The notes below the pieces were generated by a model, which was not told the origin of the DNA, made no database searches, and was given only the letters and a program-made list of their open reading frames with translations. DNA of 64,000 nt, from contig NZ_JAINWA010000001.1 of assembly GCF_021021555.1 (NCBI RefSeq), positions 744,001-808,000 on the forward strand. Reading direction: 5' to 3'. This document shows positions 8,234 to 17,287 of this stretch, piece by piece (the stretch's first letter is position 1; each line of letters begins with the position of its first letter). The translations under genes and the position numbers were made by a program. This stretch comes from Teretinema zuelzerae. Lineage in GTDB: Bacteria; Spirochaetota; Spirochaetia; Treponematales; Treponemataceae.

Positions 8234-8956
8234 TTACTCCCCACGATAGTATCTTAAAATATTTTCTGGAATCGGATCCGAATTATTACATATGCAATTT
8301 ATCGTATGTAACTTTTTTAATTCTAGCGGATTGTCGACTATTGGATTATACCGAATGTTGAGTAATGAATATTGCGATAGTAATTTGACATCGACCATGC
8401 TTACTGTACTAATTTGATTATTACTAATATCGAGAAAGGGCTTATTTTTAACATTTACGAACATGGGTACACCGGAATGCCCTTGACATGAAAACCCGAT
8501 AAACTCAATGTTAATCAGTTTACTTAAATCGATTGAAGTATTCTGTATAGACTGTAAAAAACCATTTTGGGGATAAATGCCTAAAAACAAATATTGAAGT
8601 AAAACAAGATCTTCAATAAACTTCAAATCTTGAACAAGACATCCAGTAATGTGTAATCGATTTAGCTTTTTTGCTTTTGACAAAAAAGAATAATCGCTTA
8701 TTCCATCAATATTAATCAATTCCAATCGCTCTAAATTCGGCAGTTCGTCAAGATTCTCAATACTCAGGATTTTATATCCGCTTTGGTCACTCTGGGCAAA
8801 TCCCCACATGGTTACATCTGCCGGAACTCTCTGAATTTTTTTCTCTCCGGAAGTTGTTACTATAATAATATCTACAGTGTCAGAGGCAAAAACGGGAGAA
8901 ACCATAAGGAAAACGTGTAAAATAAAATAACAAATCAGTGATTGACGTTGAAACAT
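8234..8956 (-). CDS. Secreted leucine-rich-repeat-like protein
   Basis: The ATG at 8956 follows AAAGAGGGTATT. It gives about 240 residues with a signal peptide (MFQRQSLICYFILHVFLMVSPVFAS). Several irregular repeats follow with leucine spacing typical of internalin-like LRRs: LDELPNLERLELINIDGISDYSFL, KKLNRLHITG and NIEFIGFSCQG. It is clearly more AT-rich than its neighbours and stands alone, pointing to an accessory or transferred gene. The function is probably protein-protein contact outside the cytoplasm. No enzyme motif is visible. Confidence 0.65.
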   Translation of the reverse strand: MFQRQSLICYFILHVFLMVSPVFASDTVDIIIVTTSGEKKIQRVPADVTMWGFAQSDQSGYKILSIENLDELPNLERLELINIDGISDYSFLSKAKKLNRLHITGCLVQDLKFIEDLVLLQYLFLGIYPQNGFLQSIQNTSIDLSKLINIEFIGFSCQGHSGVPMFVNVKNKPFLDISNNQISTVSMVDVKLLSQYSLLNIRYNPIVDNPLELKKLHTINCICNNSDPIPENILRYYRGE

Positions 8957-9299
8957 AATACCCTCTTTACATAAGTTTAAATTCTTTCTGGACGAAATTT
9001 TCATACGAGGAAGCGCATGTCTGAAGTAATTCAAAGAAACAAGAAACCATCATACTTTTTTTGAATCTGCTTTAAAAAACATGTGTTTTGGTTGAGGCGT
9101 CTTTTTTCCATTAGTATACCATTGAGCGGATGATAAACTATCAGATGAAATTTCACAATACGAACCGCCCCGGGTTCACCGGAGACTCTTATACTTGAGT
9201 CACGCGAATCCCGATTTTTTTTCAATATCCTTCACGTTTTCCGGCATCGACTTCATCTATCCGACTCCAGTGCCGAAGGGCTTTGCGGCATTGAATCAG
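8957..9299. other. Intergenic stretch, AT-rich on the left
   Basis: About 340 bases lie between the LRR gene start and the end of the AlaX-like gene, both on the minus strand. I see no supported gene. A short inverted repeat GAACC-gccc-cGGGTTC lies near 9163-9178 without a T tract. The left half presumably holds the LRR promoter. Confidence 0.4.
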
Positions 9300-9791
9300 C
9301 TATTTCGCGAGCTTGAACCGCACGCGCCAGGTTCCTTCTGTCCAATCGTGGCTGACGATCGAAAAATGTCCGTCCGTCTCGGCGATCTCGCCCGTGCTCG
9401 CTACATGCGCTCCGATGCACGCGCAGGAGTCGTAATCTCCGACGCGCACAATCCTGACGGTTTCAGACGCGTCTTTCGGGAGCTTAGAGAGATCCGCGAT
9501 CGATGCGGCCTCCTCGCGCCTCAGGTAGTCGATTGAGACCGGCAGGTTCGCGTCGATCGCCTCGTTGACGCGGCGCGCAATCTCTGCGACTTCCTCGTCG
9601 GAGGGTTTTCCGGATAGCGAGTAGTCGCATTTGCTTTTCTTCCGCTCGATGTGCGCGCTCCGGGCGCGGCCGCAACCGAACATACGGATCATCGTTTGAT
9701 TCAAAATATGCTCTGTGGTGTGCATCGGCGGGTATTCATCCTTATTGTGCCGATTGAGCTCGGGCGTTTTGTCCATATCGTTCGTTTCCAT
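9300..9791 (-). CDS. Stand-alone AlaX-like tRNA-editing domain protein
   Basis: Starting at ATG 9791 (ribosome site GGGGGAGATAAGA), the 163-residue product shows PPMHTTEHILNQTMIRMFG, which carries the first HxxxH-type metal-binding histidines of the ThrRS/AlaRS second additional domain. A later CACIGAHV supplies the Cys and His pair. Free-standing AlaX proteins hydrolyse mischarged alanyl-tRNA or related aminoacyl-tRNAs. It is the last of four closely spaced minus-strand genes after a lipoprotein, an amino-acid racemase and an acetyltransferase. In that setting it may act in D- or unusual amino-acid handling, which is inference. Confidence 0.8.
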   Translation of the reverse strand: METNDMDKTPELNRHNKDEYPPMHTTEHILNQTMIRMFGCGRARSAHIERKKSKCDYSLSGKPSDEEVAEIARRVNEAIDANLPVSIDYLRREEAASIADLSKLPKDASETVRIVRVGDYDSCACIGAHVASTGEIAETDGHFSIVSHDWTEGTWRVRFKLAK

Positions 9792-9864
9792 TCTTATCTC
9801 CCCCGATTGCGGAGCCGTTTCCGCTTGCGCAACCATGGACAAGGACATAGCACAAAAATCGAAA

Positions 9865-11202
9865 TCAGTCATTCCCGCCGACCGCGTACCCTACCGTTTG
9901 CCCGGAAATCAACATCGGAGAGGCAAAGTTTAATCCGTCAGACGAATCAAGTTCTGCCGGAATACGCAATTCCCGCGATTCGCCGGGAAGCAGATCCTTA
10001 AGAGATGTCAAAGAATGCTCGGATCGGATCGCAGCCCATAACTCGATCGGAACCTTGGCGACTCCCGTGTTCCGGACTACCAGAAGCGTGCTTCTCCCGG
10101 ATACGTCGACATCGACAATTTCCAGAGCATACCCTAAGGCGGCGCCGGCTTCCCCGATCTTCTGCGGAGCATGATATTCGGTTTGCCCGTCAGCAATCGC
10201 GAAGGACAGATTGCACATGCGGGCGGTTTCCGCAAGAGAAAGCCCGTGAGGTCCGTCGGCGGAGAGAGCGGTCTCCTGGTCATGGTCGGTATAATAGCTG
10301 ATCTCCCCGCCGTTAACGCCGGTCGTTCTCCTGCCGGCGAAAAAGTCCCAATTTTCCTTGTTATACTCAGGCCAATCCTCGTTAAGCAAAGAATCATCGA
10401 AAAGCCCAAAGGAAGGACTAGTAGACGGAGCCTCATCCGGATACGGACTAAAGTCTCCGTCGGCGGCGTCGATCGAAATGCCCCAGGGTATTGCGTTGAA
10501 CGATTTTCCGATTTCCTCCAGCATAGACTGCTGATCCGCGCGGGAGGGAAAGAGTTTTCCCAGGGCCGCAGAACTGCTGGTAATCGCCGGATCGGAGAAC
10601 GCGCTCAAATTATCATAATCGATGTGATACTCGGCCCAGAGGCCGAAACCGACCTCAACATAGGCGAGACCGGTTGATTGATCCGGATATCTACTCGCTA
10701 ACTCGGCATAAAATTGCTTTATAAAGGAAGGGATCGCCGGATTGGTCCAATCGGGGAAAGACACCCGCTTTTTTTCGGCGCCCTCTATGCCTTCGTAGTA
10801 ATCGCAGCTGCGTATATTGGTCCACAAGGACTCGGGCAGGCTTCGATCCGATTCTCCGAGTTCAGGATCAGTATCCCGAAACCGTAGTATTCCGTGATGA
10901 GAGCGAGATTTTGCCTTGTTCAGAAATTCGTCGATCGCCGACCAGTCATAGACATAGCCGCCTGAAGAATTATCGCTCGCGACGTCGGAATAGTAAAAAT
11001 AGCTGAACTCCAGTTGAATCGCGTCCGAATACTTTTCGATTGACGGGTTCGTTTGCCACAACGCCAGCCCGCATAAAGGGTTTGGTCCTCCGGTGTTTTT
11101 GGGTTCGATATCCGTAACCGAGTACTGTCCCGATGAGGAGCATGAAACAAAAATGAGCGTTGCCAAAACGCCCGACGCATACCGTTTGAGTGCTGTTATC
11201 AT
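9865..11202 (-). CDS. Secreted lipoprotein, glycosidase-like (DUF4832-type) unknown
   Basis: The ATG at 11202 follows AAGGAGCCGGGGAATT. The 445-residue product has a lipoprotein signal (GVLATLIFVSCSSSGQ) with the lipid-bearing Cys. The mature part contains DAIQLEFSYFYYSDVAS, YVYDWSAIDEFLNKAKSR, FRDTDPELG and VEVGFGLWAEYHIDY, resembling TIM-barrel glycosidase-like proteins of the DUF4832/DUF4874 kind. The C-terminal 100 residues look like a beta-sandwich. It is probably anchored in a membrane facing the periplasm or surface. The substrate is unknown and the family assignment is tentative. Confidence 0.6.
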   Translation of the reverse strand: MITALKRYASGVLATLIFVSCSSSGQYSVTDIEPKNTGGPNPLCGLALWQTNPSIEKYSDAIQLEFSYFYYSDVASDNSSGGYVYDWSAIDEFLNKAKSRSHHGILRFRDTDPELGESDRSLPESLWTNIRSCDYYEGIEGAEKKRVSFPDWTNPAIPSFIKQFYAELASRYPDQSTGLAYVEVGFGLWAEYHIDYDNLSAFSDPAITSSSAALGKLFPSRADQQSMLEEIGKSFNAIPWGISIDAADGDFSPYPDEAPSTSPSFGLFDDSLLNEDWPEYNKENWDFFAGRRTTGVNGGEISYYTDHDQETALSADGPHGLSLAETARMCNLSFAIADGQTEYHAPQKIGEAGAALGYALEIVDVDVSGRSTLLVVRNTGVAKVPIELWAAIRSEHSLTSLKDLLPGESRELRIPAELDSSDGLNFASPMLISGQTVGYAVGGND

Positions 11203-11256
11203 AATTCCCCGGCTCCTTATCGTCATGTTTGAATGCCGATGTTCCTCGACTCTCGT

Positions 11257-12339
11257 TCATTGCTCCGCATTGACTATCCTTTTTTCCACGTACTTTGAGC
11301 TGAGCGCTCGAAGCACTCCCATGTAATCCAGAGAGAAGGCGATGTAGTCGCCTACTTTCAAATCGCCGGGGTTGTTCCCAAGATCAAGAACGCACATATC
11401 CGAGGTAACGCCGGCAATTGAAATTCCATTGAGAACCGGCGTCGCATGAGCCGCCTCTAGTTCGAGAATTCCGGCGTCGACTATAGCGCGGCAGGTCGGC
11501 TCATGGCGAAGCGAATCGTCGAACTGAAATTCCTTTCCTTCCAGATTTTTCGCCATATCCCCGTCCGGAACCGGAGATTTTAAGTTTACCTCGATAATCT
11601 GCGCATACAAAAGAAATACGTCGGTATGCATCCCGGGAAGATGAGAATTATTGTACACGTCGGAGCCAAGAAACAGAGAATCGCCCACCCGAAAGTGGTT
11701 TATTCCCGCAGGAAGAGCACCGGAAAGCATCAGCGGAATAGTTACCGAGGTGCCTCCGGATACAAAGGGAATACGGACTCCGAATTCTTCGGCGAGGCGG
11801 TCGCGTGCGGAAACGAGACGCAACAGCTTTTCCCTGTTCGGCAATACCCCGAAGAGGCAGGAAAGGTTGGTCCCGATTCCTATGATCTCGATATTCGGCA
11901 GCGCTCTGACCGCGTTAAAAAAAGCCGGCAACGCGCCGAGCGGAACTCCTTCGCGCCGTTCTCCCAGCTCTACCATAATAATGACTCTGTGGTTTTTTCC
12001 CTGCTGCACCGCTTCATCCGAAAGCAGTTTTATTGTAGAAACCTGCGTATTCAAGCTGATGTCCGCGCATCGAATTACATTGGGAACCGTTTTCTTGGCC
12101 GGAGGCTTAATGAATACGGTTTCTACGGACGGATCGATTTTTTTGATCGCTTTCAAATTGAGGACGCGGGAGTCGCACACCTGCGATGCGCCGAGAGAAA
12201 GCACCGCCTTCAGATACTCCCTGTTGCCGCACAAAATTTTTGTGACGATCGCCCAGGAAACGCCCCTGCGTTCGAATTCCGTTGAAAGGGTTCGGTAGTT
12301 TTCCTGCAGTTTGGAGAGGTCCATCGTCATGTAGGACAT
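11257..12339 (-). CDS. PLP-dependent alanine/ornithine racemase family protein
   Basis: This 360-residue type III-fold PLP enzyme has the PLP lysine in WAIVTKILCG. It matches the alanine/ornithine racemase (Orr) family rather than biosynthetic Alr in its N-terminus (DLSKLQENYRTLSTEFERRG), in MVELGERREGVP, and in the glycine-rich FVSGGTSVTIPL. It likely interconverts L- and D-forms of a basic or small amino acid. It lies 3 bases downstream of a GNAT gene and upstream of the lipoprotein, so co-transcription is likely. Confidence 0.75.
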   Translation of the reverse strand: MSYMTMDLSKLQENYRTLSTEFERRGVSWAIVTKILCGNREYLKAVLSLGASQVCDSRVLNLKAIKKIDPSVETVFIKPPAKKTVPNVIRCADISLNTQVSTIKLLSDEAVQQGKNHRVIIMVELGERREGVPLGALPAFFNAVRALPNIEIIGIGTNLSCLFGVLPNREKLLRLVSARDRLAEEFGVRIPFVSGGTSVTIPLMLSGALPAGINHFRVGDSLFLGSDVYNNSHLPGMHTDVFLLYAQIIEVNLKSPVPDGDMAKNLEGKEFQFDDSLRHEPTCRAIVDAGILELEAAHATPVLNGISIAGVTSDMCVLDLGNNPGDLKVGDYIAFSLDYMGVLRALSSKYVEKRIVNAEQ

Positions 12340-12342
12340 TGA

Positions 12343-12786
12343 TCAGCCCTCTTTGTACAAACGCATTTCAATATATTTCGAGGAAAAACCGTTTCGTTCA
12401 TATAAACGGCGGGCGGGATTATCCGGTTCGACATGGAGAGCGAGATTTCCCTTCGCCCGGTTTACCGTTTCCTGCAGGAGAGCCGATCCGAGCCCGAGTC
12501 CGCGGGAATTCTGACGTACCGCGATGTAGACGAGAAGATTCTCGGGCACATATTCCGACATTCCGGTCTGGTTCACCACGGAAACGCCGAGAACACCCGA
12601 GTCGTCGCGCATTTCGATTACGAACCCGCCGAAGGATTCGTACTCCCTGAGCGCGAAACCGACGCACTTGCGTATCTGATGCGCCGGGTCGCCGTATTCC
12701 CCGAGCGATTCGACGAGAAAATCCACCAAAGCGTTTATTTTCGCTTCCGTAGGCGTGTGAAACGGATCATATACGACGAATTGCAT
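12343..12786 (-). CDS. GNAT-family N-acetyltransferase
   Basis: The acetyl-CoA binding motif A is clear in VAVRQNSRGLGLGSALLQ-type sequence (seen as IAVRQNSRGLGLGSALL). It is followed by LHVEPDNPARRLYERNGF, the classic motif B end of GNAT domains. The length is about 147 residues from ATG 12786; a second ATG at 12798 is equally possible, and neither has a clear ribosome site. The substrate is unknown. It begins the racemase/lipoprotein/AlaX unit, with 3 bases to the next gene. Confidence 0.8.
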   Translation of the reverse strand: MQFVVYDPFHTPTEAKINALVDFLVESLGEYGDPAHQIRKCVGFALREYESFGGFVIEMRDDSGVLGVSVVNQTGMSEYVPENLLVYIAVRQNSRGLGLGSALLQETVNRAKGNLALHVEPDNPARRLYERNGFSSKYIEMRLYKEG

Positions 12787-13055
12787 GGAAACTCGCATGT
12801 ATCGGAACGTCAACGGCGCGTTGCTGATTCTCGCGAGTTTCCGATACTGCCTCGCAAGTTTGTGCAACTTGAAGAAAAAAATCAGACCCGAACGTTAGAC
12901 CGCGATTCGCACCTGAAGCACACTGGTAAGGATAACACGTAATGTCCAAACAAGCGAACGCAGGGGGGCGCTCCGACAAGAGAAAAAAAACGGCGGATTC
13001 AAGGAATCGGGTGCCTTTTTTTCCATCATGCGATACCATATGACTGGAGGACAAG

Positions 13056-13463
13056 ATGACGCTTGGAGCAACATTATATGTCTCGAACAGCGCGGAAGCG
13101 GCGGCTTTTTACTGCGACGCGTTCGGAATGAAAATAGGCTATTCGGTGAAAAACGACGACGGATCGTATTTGCACGCCGAACTCGAAAAAAACGGAACGG
13201 GAGGATTCGCCGTAAGCGAATCGGGAGACGCAGACGCGAGGGAGGCGATGTTTTCAGCGAAAACCCCGACAATGAGCCTTGGCGTCAATCTGGACAACGA
13301 CGAGGAGCTGCGGCATGCCTTCGCGGTTCTCTCGGAAAGCGGACATGTCATACGGCCGCTCGGCTCGCTGCCGTGGTCGCCGAGCTCGGCCGATCTCGTC
13401 GACAAATACGGAGTGTGCTGGTACATCTACGTATCCCAGCACAAACCCGACGAACCGCGATAA
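13056..13463 (+). CDS. VOC/glyoxalase-superfamily protein (PhnB-like)
   Basis: This 135-residue single-domain protein starts after TGGAGGACAAG. LYVSNSAEAAAFYCDAFGMKIGYS and the C-terminal DLVDKYGVCWYIYVSQ are typical of PhnB-like VOC proteins. The pattern of metal ligands is incomplete, as in many PhnB relatives, so catalytic activity is uncertain. It stands just upstream of a GNAT gene on the same strand. Confidence 0.8.
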   Translation: MTLGATLYVSNSAEAAAFYCDAFGMKIGYSVKNDDGSYLHAELEKNGTGGFAVSESGDADAREAMFSAKTPTMSLGVNLDNDEELRHAFAVLSESGHVIRPLGSLPWSPSSADLVDKYGVCWYIYVSQHKPDEPR

Positions 13464-13515
13464 CAGCGAGACTGTTCCGTCAAATCCGGAAATATCTCAA
13501 AAAAGGAGAAATCGA

Positions 13516-14058
13516 ATGAGTACGAGAGGAGCCGCAAGAGGGCGGATTATTGAAACGGAACGGCTGTATTTACGCGAATTGAAATTTGAGGATGCCGAAC
13601 GGTTGGCCCTCGTCCTTTCCGATCCTGCCGCGATGAGATTCTATCCGGCTCCTTTTTCGCGCGACAAAGTCGAACAGTGGATAGGATGGAATATCGATAA
13701 TTACGCGAGATACGGCTTCGGCTTGTGGGCGGTCGCGCTGCAAACGAATGATGTACTGATCGGAGACTGCGGAATTACGATGCAGGAAATAGAGGGCGAA
13801 CTGGTTCCGGAAATCGGGTATCACATCATCGGGGAATACTGCGGAAAAGGCTATGCGTCGGAAGCGGCGAAGGCGTGCATTTCCTTCGCATTCGAGAAAA
13901 GAGGATTCGACCGGGTGGTGTCCTACATGAAGGAGGACAACGGTCCTTCCCGGCGCGTCGCGGAATAAAACGAGATGAAGTTCGTCAAGTACTTCGACAA
14001 AGTCGTGCAAGGATCGCCGGTTCGCGAGGCCTTGTACGAGATCAGGAAAAATGCCTGA
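13516..14058 (+). pseudogene. RimJ/RimL-type GNAT acetyltransferase with an in-frame stop
   Basis: From ATG 13516 (ribosome site AAAAGGAGAAATC) the frame shows a RimJ/RimL-like GNAT: IIETERLYLRELKFEDAERL, EIGYHIIGEYCGKGYASEAA and SYMKEDNGPSRRVAE. It then meets TAA at 13966-13968. The same frame continues NEMKFVKYFDKVVQGSPVREALYEI to a TGA at 14056-14058, which is exactly the expected family C-terminus. Homologues have a Lys codon at the stop position (RRVAEKNGM), so a single AAA-to-TAA change explains it. The gene is either recently inactivated, read through, or mis-sequenced. Confidence 0.8.
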
Positions 14059-14214
14059 TCAGAGCGCGCCCCTTGAGGTTTCTTTCTTCGCGGGGGCTCC
14101 GCGGATCCCGAGCTCTCCCCGGAGGGCCCGTTCTGCCTCGGTTTTAAAATCAATCCGCTATGTTACGAACGGCTGATCCGGCATTGCGCGAGCGTTAGGC
14201 TTAAGGAGGAATCG

Positions 14215-15078
14215 ATGGGCGAAAGAAGGGCAGTAAAAAAAATCGCGAAGGCGAAGGCTGTCGTCGAGGGAGCCGGGGTGAGGCTCAGAAGGGCGTTCGG
14301 ATTTCAGGATCCGTACGAGTTCGATCCGTTTCTCCTTTTGGACGATTTCCGTTCGGATGCGACGGCGGATTTTATCAAGGGGTTTCCCTGGCATCCGCAT
14401 CGGGGGATCGAGACGATCACCTACGTAACGAGAGGTAGGGTCGCGCACGAGGACAGCATCGGAAATTCCGGCACGATAGGCGCCGGAGACGTGCAGTGGA
14501 TGACGGCCGGGGGAGGCATTTATCATCAGGAGATGCCCGAGGGCGACGCCGACGGGGCGATGTACGGGTTCCAGCTGTGGGCGAATCTGCCGGCTGCCTC
14601 GAAGATGATGAGCCCGCGGTATAGGGAAATTCTCGCTTCCGATATTCCGGTCGTACGGAGAGGAAGCGGGACGGAGATCAAGGTGATAGCGGGGACGGTG
14701 AGCGGAGTTTCGGGGCCGGTGAAGGATGTCGTGATCGAACCGGAGTATCTGGATGTTTCGGCAGGGCCCGGCGCCGAGTTCGTTCATCCGACGAAGAAAG
14801 GAAGCACGGTGTTCGCCTATGTGTACGAGGGAAGCGGCAGCGTCGAGGGAGAAGGAGACCGGATCGCGGTTGCGAACAGGGACCTGGTTCTTTTCGGCGA
14901 CGGAGACGAGGCAGCGCTGCGGGCCGGCGAAAGCGGAATGAAATTCCTGTTGATTTCCGGCATGCCGATTCGCGAGCAAATCGCCTGGTACGGGCCGATC
15001 GTGATGAACACCGAGGAGGAGCTTCAGACCGCGTACGAGGAACTCCAGCGGGGAGATTTCATCAAGACGAAACAATAA
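14215..15078 (+). CDS. Pirin family protein
   Basis: This 287-residue bicupin starts at ATG 14215 after TTAAGGAGGAATCG. The N-terminal cupin carries the metal-binding pirin signature HPHRGIETITYVTRGRVAHEDS, then GDVQWMTAGGGIYHQEMP. The C-terminal cupin is less conserved, as usual. Pirins bind iron, and some have quercetinase activity. It appears monocistronic; the preceding 155 bases hold no gene. Confidence 0.92.
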   Translation: MGERRAVKKIAKAKAVVEGAGVRLRRAFGFQDPYEFDPFLLLDDFRSDATADFIKGFPWHPHRGIETITYVTRGRVAHEDSIGNSGTIGAGDVQWMTAGGGIYHQEMPEGDADGAMYGFQLWANLPAASKMMSPRYREILASDIPVVRRGSGTEIKVIAGTVSGVSGPVKDVVIEPEYLDVSAGPGAEFVHPTKKGSTVFAYVYEGSGSVEGEGDRIAVANRDLVLFGDGDEAALRAGESGMKFLLISGMPIREQIAWYGPIVMNTEEELQTAYEELQRGDFIKTKQ

Positions 15079-15252
15079 AGCACGCGCCGGCTCGGGGAGC
15101 TTCAGACGGAGCGGAGGAAGTCGACGCGGCGAGCTCGGCGACTCCGGCCGGCGGCGGAGAAATCGTGCTCAAGCCGGCAGGTCAGGGCGCGATCGACGGC
15201 TCGGACGGCGAGATGAGGATCGGCCTCGAAGGTGTGGATTCCGCGCTTTTTA

Positions 15253-15261
15253 TGGTAGAAT
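15253..15261 (+). promoter_or_regulatory. Extended -10 promoter
   Basis: TGG-TAGAAT is an extended -10 box about 55 bases before the outer-membrane protein start at 15322. No good -35 is seen. The preceding 170 bases after the pirin gene contain no supported gene. Confidence 0.4.
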
Positions 15262-15321
15262 CGGCGAGTCTTCTTTTAAAATAACACGGCGCTCCCTGCA
15301 GGGCGCTGCGAGGAGAAAGAT

Positions 15322-16329
15322 ATGAAACACCGATGTACTGCCGTGCCGGAGCGGAAGGCGTTTGTCCTTTGCGCGATGTTTGCGTTTTTAGCAATTGCGG
15401 CGGGAGCCGGGGCGGAACCCGCGGCTGAAAATACGAGGAAACCGCTCGCGGGCGGAGCGGTCAATTCCGCGAGCGCGACGCTGATCGTCGCGACGACTCT
15501 TGAAACGAAGATCCGCCTTACGGACACGCTGACGATTCCCGTTTTAAGGGGAAGCGGCGCGCTCGCAAAAGATAATAATCTGAAGCTGAAAGCATTCGCG
15601 GAAGCCTCTCCGGTTTCAGCGAACGCAGGAGCCGAGGCAGTTCTGACGCCGATCGCCTTTTTGCAAATCTTCGCGGGCGGGACTATCGGAACAGGATGGA
15701 ATATTCCGATAGCTGACGGGTTGAGGACGAACGAGCCGGAGCTGGACGCGGAAGGCAACCGGACCGGCGGCGCGACTTTGGAAGACCGCTCGTTCGGCGG
15801 AATCGTGTGGAGCGCGAAGGCCGGCGGAACCTTCCAGTTCGATCTAGGCGCGGTCGTGCCCGGAGACTGGAGCCATGCCGTGTTCCAGACGACTCACTCG
15901 GTCCAGTACCGCGCCTTCACGGGAGCGCAGGCCGGCGAGTCCTGGCTCTACGAGGCAGACGACGGGGAAAACCGGAACGGATGGAATTATTACGGGAGCG
16001 CCTTCCTCGGCTACCGCCCGCCTCCGCGCTCGGTTCCCCTGCTGGAGATGTTCGGCGTGCTCGCGGAAAATGACGCGTACCTGTATGGAACTTCCGGCGG
16101 AGACGAATGGGGAGACGAGATGGGGCGGATAAAGTTCGGCCCGGTGCTCGCTATCAGGGCGAACGACCGTTTCGTTGTTTCCGTGCTCGCCCAATGGCGG
16201 ACGCTGCGCAATTATACCGAGGAAACACAGGACTTCGCGTTTTACCAGGACAGGATTCTCGACTCGGAGAACCCTTCGCGGATCGAATTCTATCGGGCCG
16301 CGGTGAACGCCGTTTGGAAGCTAAAGTAG
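15322..16329 (+). CDS. Predicted outer-membrane beta-barrel protein of unknown function
   Basis: The product has 335 residues with a signal peptide (FVLCAMFAFLAIAAGAGAEP) and a ribosome site GAGGAGAAAG. The mature protein is rich in alternating hydrophobic and aromatic strands (IAFLQIFAGGTIGTGWNIP, AFLGYRPPPRSVPLLEMFG, FVVSVLAQWRTLRNY). It ends in a strand with VNAVWKLK, consistent with a barrel of the type common in treponemes. No enzyme or binding motif is recognised. It is monocistronic. Confidence 0.6.
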   Translation: MKHRCTAVPERKAFVLCAMFAFLAIAAGAGAEPAAENTRKPLAGGAVNSASATLIVATTLETKIRLTDTLTIPVLRGSGALAKDNNLKLKAFAEASPVSANAGAEAVLTPIAFLQIFAGGTIGTGWNIPIADGLRTNEPELDAEGNRTGGATLEDRSFGGIVWSAKAGGTFQFDLGAVVPGDWSHAVFQTTHSVQYRAFTGAQAGESWLYEADDGENRNGWNYYGSAFLGYRPPPRSVPLLEMFGVLAENDAYLYGTSGGDEWGDEMGRIKFGPVLAIRANDRFVVSVLAQWRTLRNYTEETQDFAFYQDRILDSENPSRIEFYRAAVNAVWKLK

Positions 16330-16358
16330 CGATTTCCGGTTGCCGATCGGCGAATCGG

Positions 16359-16793
16359 TCAAATAAAATACATATAGGATTCGTCCGGGTCTACGGTACC
16401 GATTATCGAAGCCAAGGTTATGTTGTCGAGCACGTCTGCGATGCGTGCGTTCAGACGGTCGTATACCGAGGCGCGGATGCAGCGTTGAAGCGGAGATTCA
16501 GTTTCGCCCGGGCGCAGGGGGTCGACGATGAGGATGTCGCCTTCCAGAACCCGGAGAACTTCTCCGATGACGATTTCCGACGGACTTCGATCAAGAGCGT
16601 ATCCTCCGGACGCGCCCTTCACGGATCTGATGTAGCCGGTTCTGCGGAGAAGCACGGCTACCTGCTCGAGGTAGCGCGGAGAGATGGACTGCCGCTCCCC
16701 TATCTGAGCGAGGGGAACATGGCTTTCATCCGCGTGTTCGGCCAAATCTATCAGTAAACGCACGCCGTAGCGGCCGCGGGTGGATATCTTCAT
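16359..16793 (-). CDS. Rrf2-family transcriptional regulator (few cysteines)
   Basis: The 144-residue product from ATG 16793 has the Rrf2 start MKISTRGRYGVRLLIDLAEH, a winged helix with ISPRYLEQVAVLLRRTGYI, and the loop SVKGASGGYALDRSP. It lacks the three-cysteine cluster site of IscR, retaining a single Cys in that region. It may therefore sense through a partner or a metabolite, as CymR does. It overlaps the upstream Rrf2 gene by 4 bases, so the pair is translationally coupled. Confidence 0.88.
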   Translation of the reverse strand: MKISTRGRYGVRLLIDLAEHADESHVPLAQIGERQSISPRYLEQVAVLLRRTGYIRSVKGASGGYALDRSPSEIVIGEVLRVLEGDILIVDPLRPGETESPLQRCIRASVYDRLNARIADVLDNITLASIIGTVDPDESYMYFI

Positions 16794-17221
16794 AGCGCGA
16801 ACTCCGGTTTTTCCTGATTCTGATGCGCGGCCGCGAGATCGGCCAGTGTTATTCCGTCTATACAGGAGCTGATTTCCCGATACAGGCGATCCCAGGTATG
16901 GCGGCTCAGACACTCCGACTCCGAGGGACAGGAGCCCGAAGCTATGCACGCGACCGGCGCCAAACTTCCCTCGACGGATCGAAGAATATCTCCGACGGTG
17001 ATGAGTTCCGGGTCCCTTCCCGGCAGATATCCGCCGGTCGGCCCCCGAATCCCGCGTATAATGCCCGCTTTTTTCAGCGGAATAAACAACTGCTCAAGAT
17101 AGCCGTCAGAAATTCCCGTCTGAGCGGAAATTTCGCGGGTACTGGCGGATCTCCCCTCCGGAAGAAGCGCGAGAAATAATAGTGCCTCGAGGGAATATCT
17201 CCCCCGTGTGGAAATCCGCAT
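16790..17221 (-). CDS. Rrf2-family regulator with IscR-type three-cysteine motif
   Basis: This 143-residue Rrf2 protein (MRISTRGRYSLEALLFLALL; ISDGYLEQLFIPLKKAGII; RGPTGGYLPGRDP) carries CIASGSCPSESEC. That is a C-x5-C-x5-C arrangement identical in spacing to the [2Fe-2S]-binding cysteines of IscR. It should sense Fe-S or redox state. A palindrome-like site lies just upstream (17229-17247), related to one between the divergent sulfur amino-acid genes at 18.46 kb. Confidence 0.9.
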   Translation of the reverse strand: MRISTRGRYSLEALLFLALLPEGRSASTREISAQTGISDGYLEQLFIPLKKAGIIRGIRGPTGGYLPGRDPELITVGDILRSVEGSLAPVACIASGSCPSESECLSRHTWDRLYREISSCIDGITLADLAAAHQNQEKPEFAL

Positions 17222-17228
17222 CGCATCT

Positions 17229-17247
17229 CCTAGTTATCAACTGGTAT
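17229..17247. promoter_or_regulatory. Candidate Rrf2 operator
   Basis: On the minus strand this reads ATACCAGTTGATAACTAGG and ends at the ribosome site of the Rrf2 gene. It matches ATACCATCCTATTAGTAGG at 18456-18474 in 13 of 19 positions, including both ends. The shared motif suggests one regulator controls both places. Confidence 0.5.
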
Positions 17248-17287
17248 TAATCTACTATTGAAACGCGAAAGGGTCAACCAAAGCGGT

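Noticed and set aside
9195-9536. Plus-strand 113-codon ORF opposite the AlaX-like gene
   Set aside because: Its right half is the antisense of the AlaX-like gene, which carries conserved metal-binding motifs. No ribosome site is seen.
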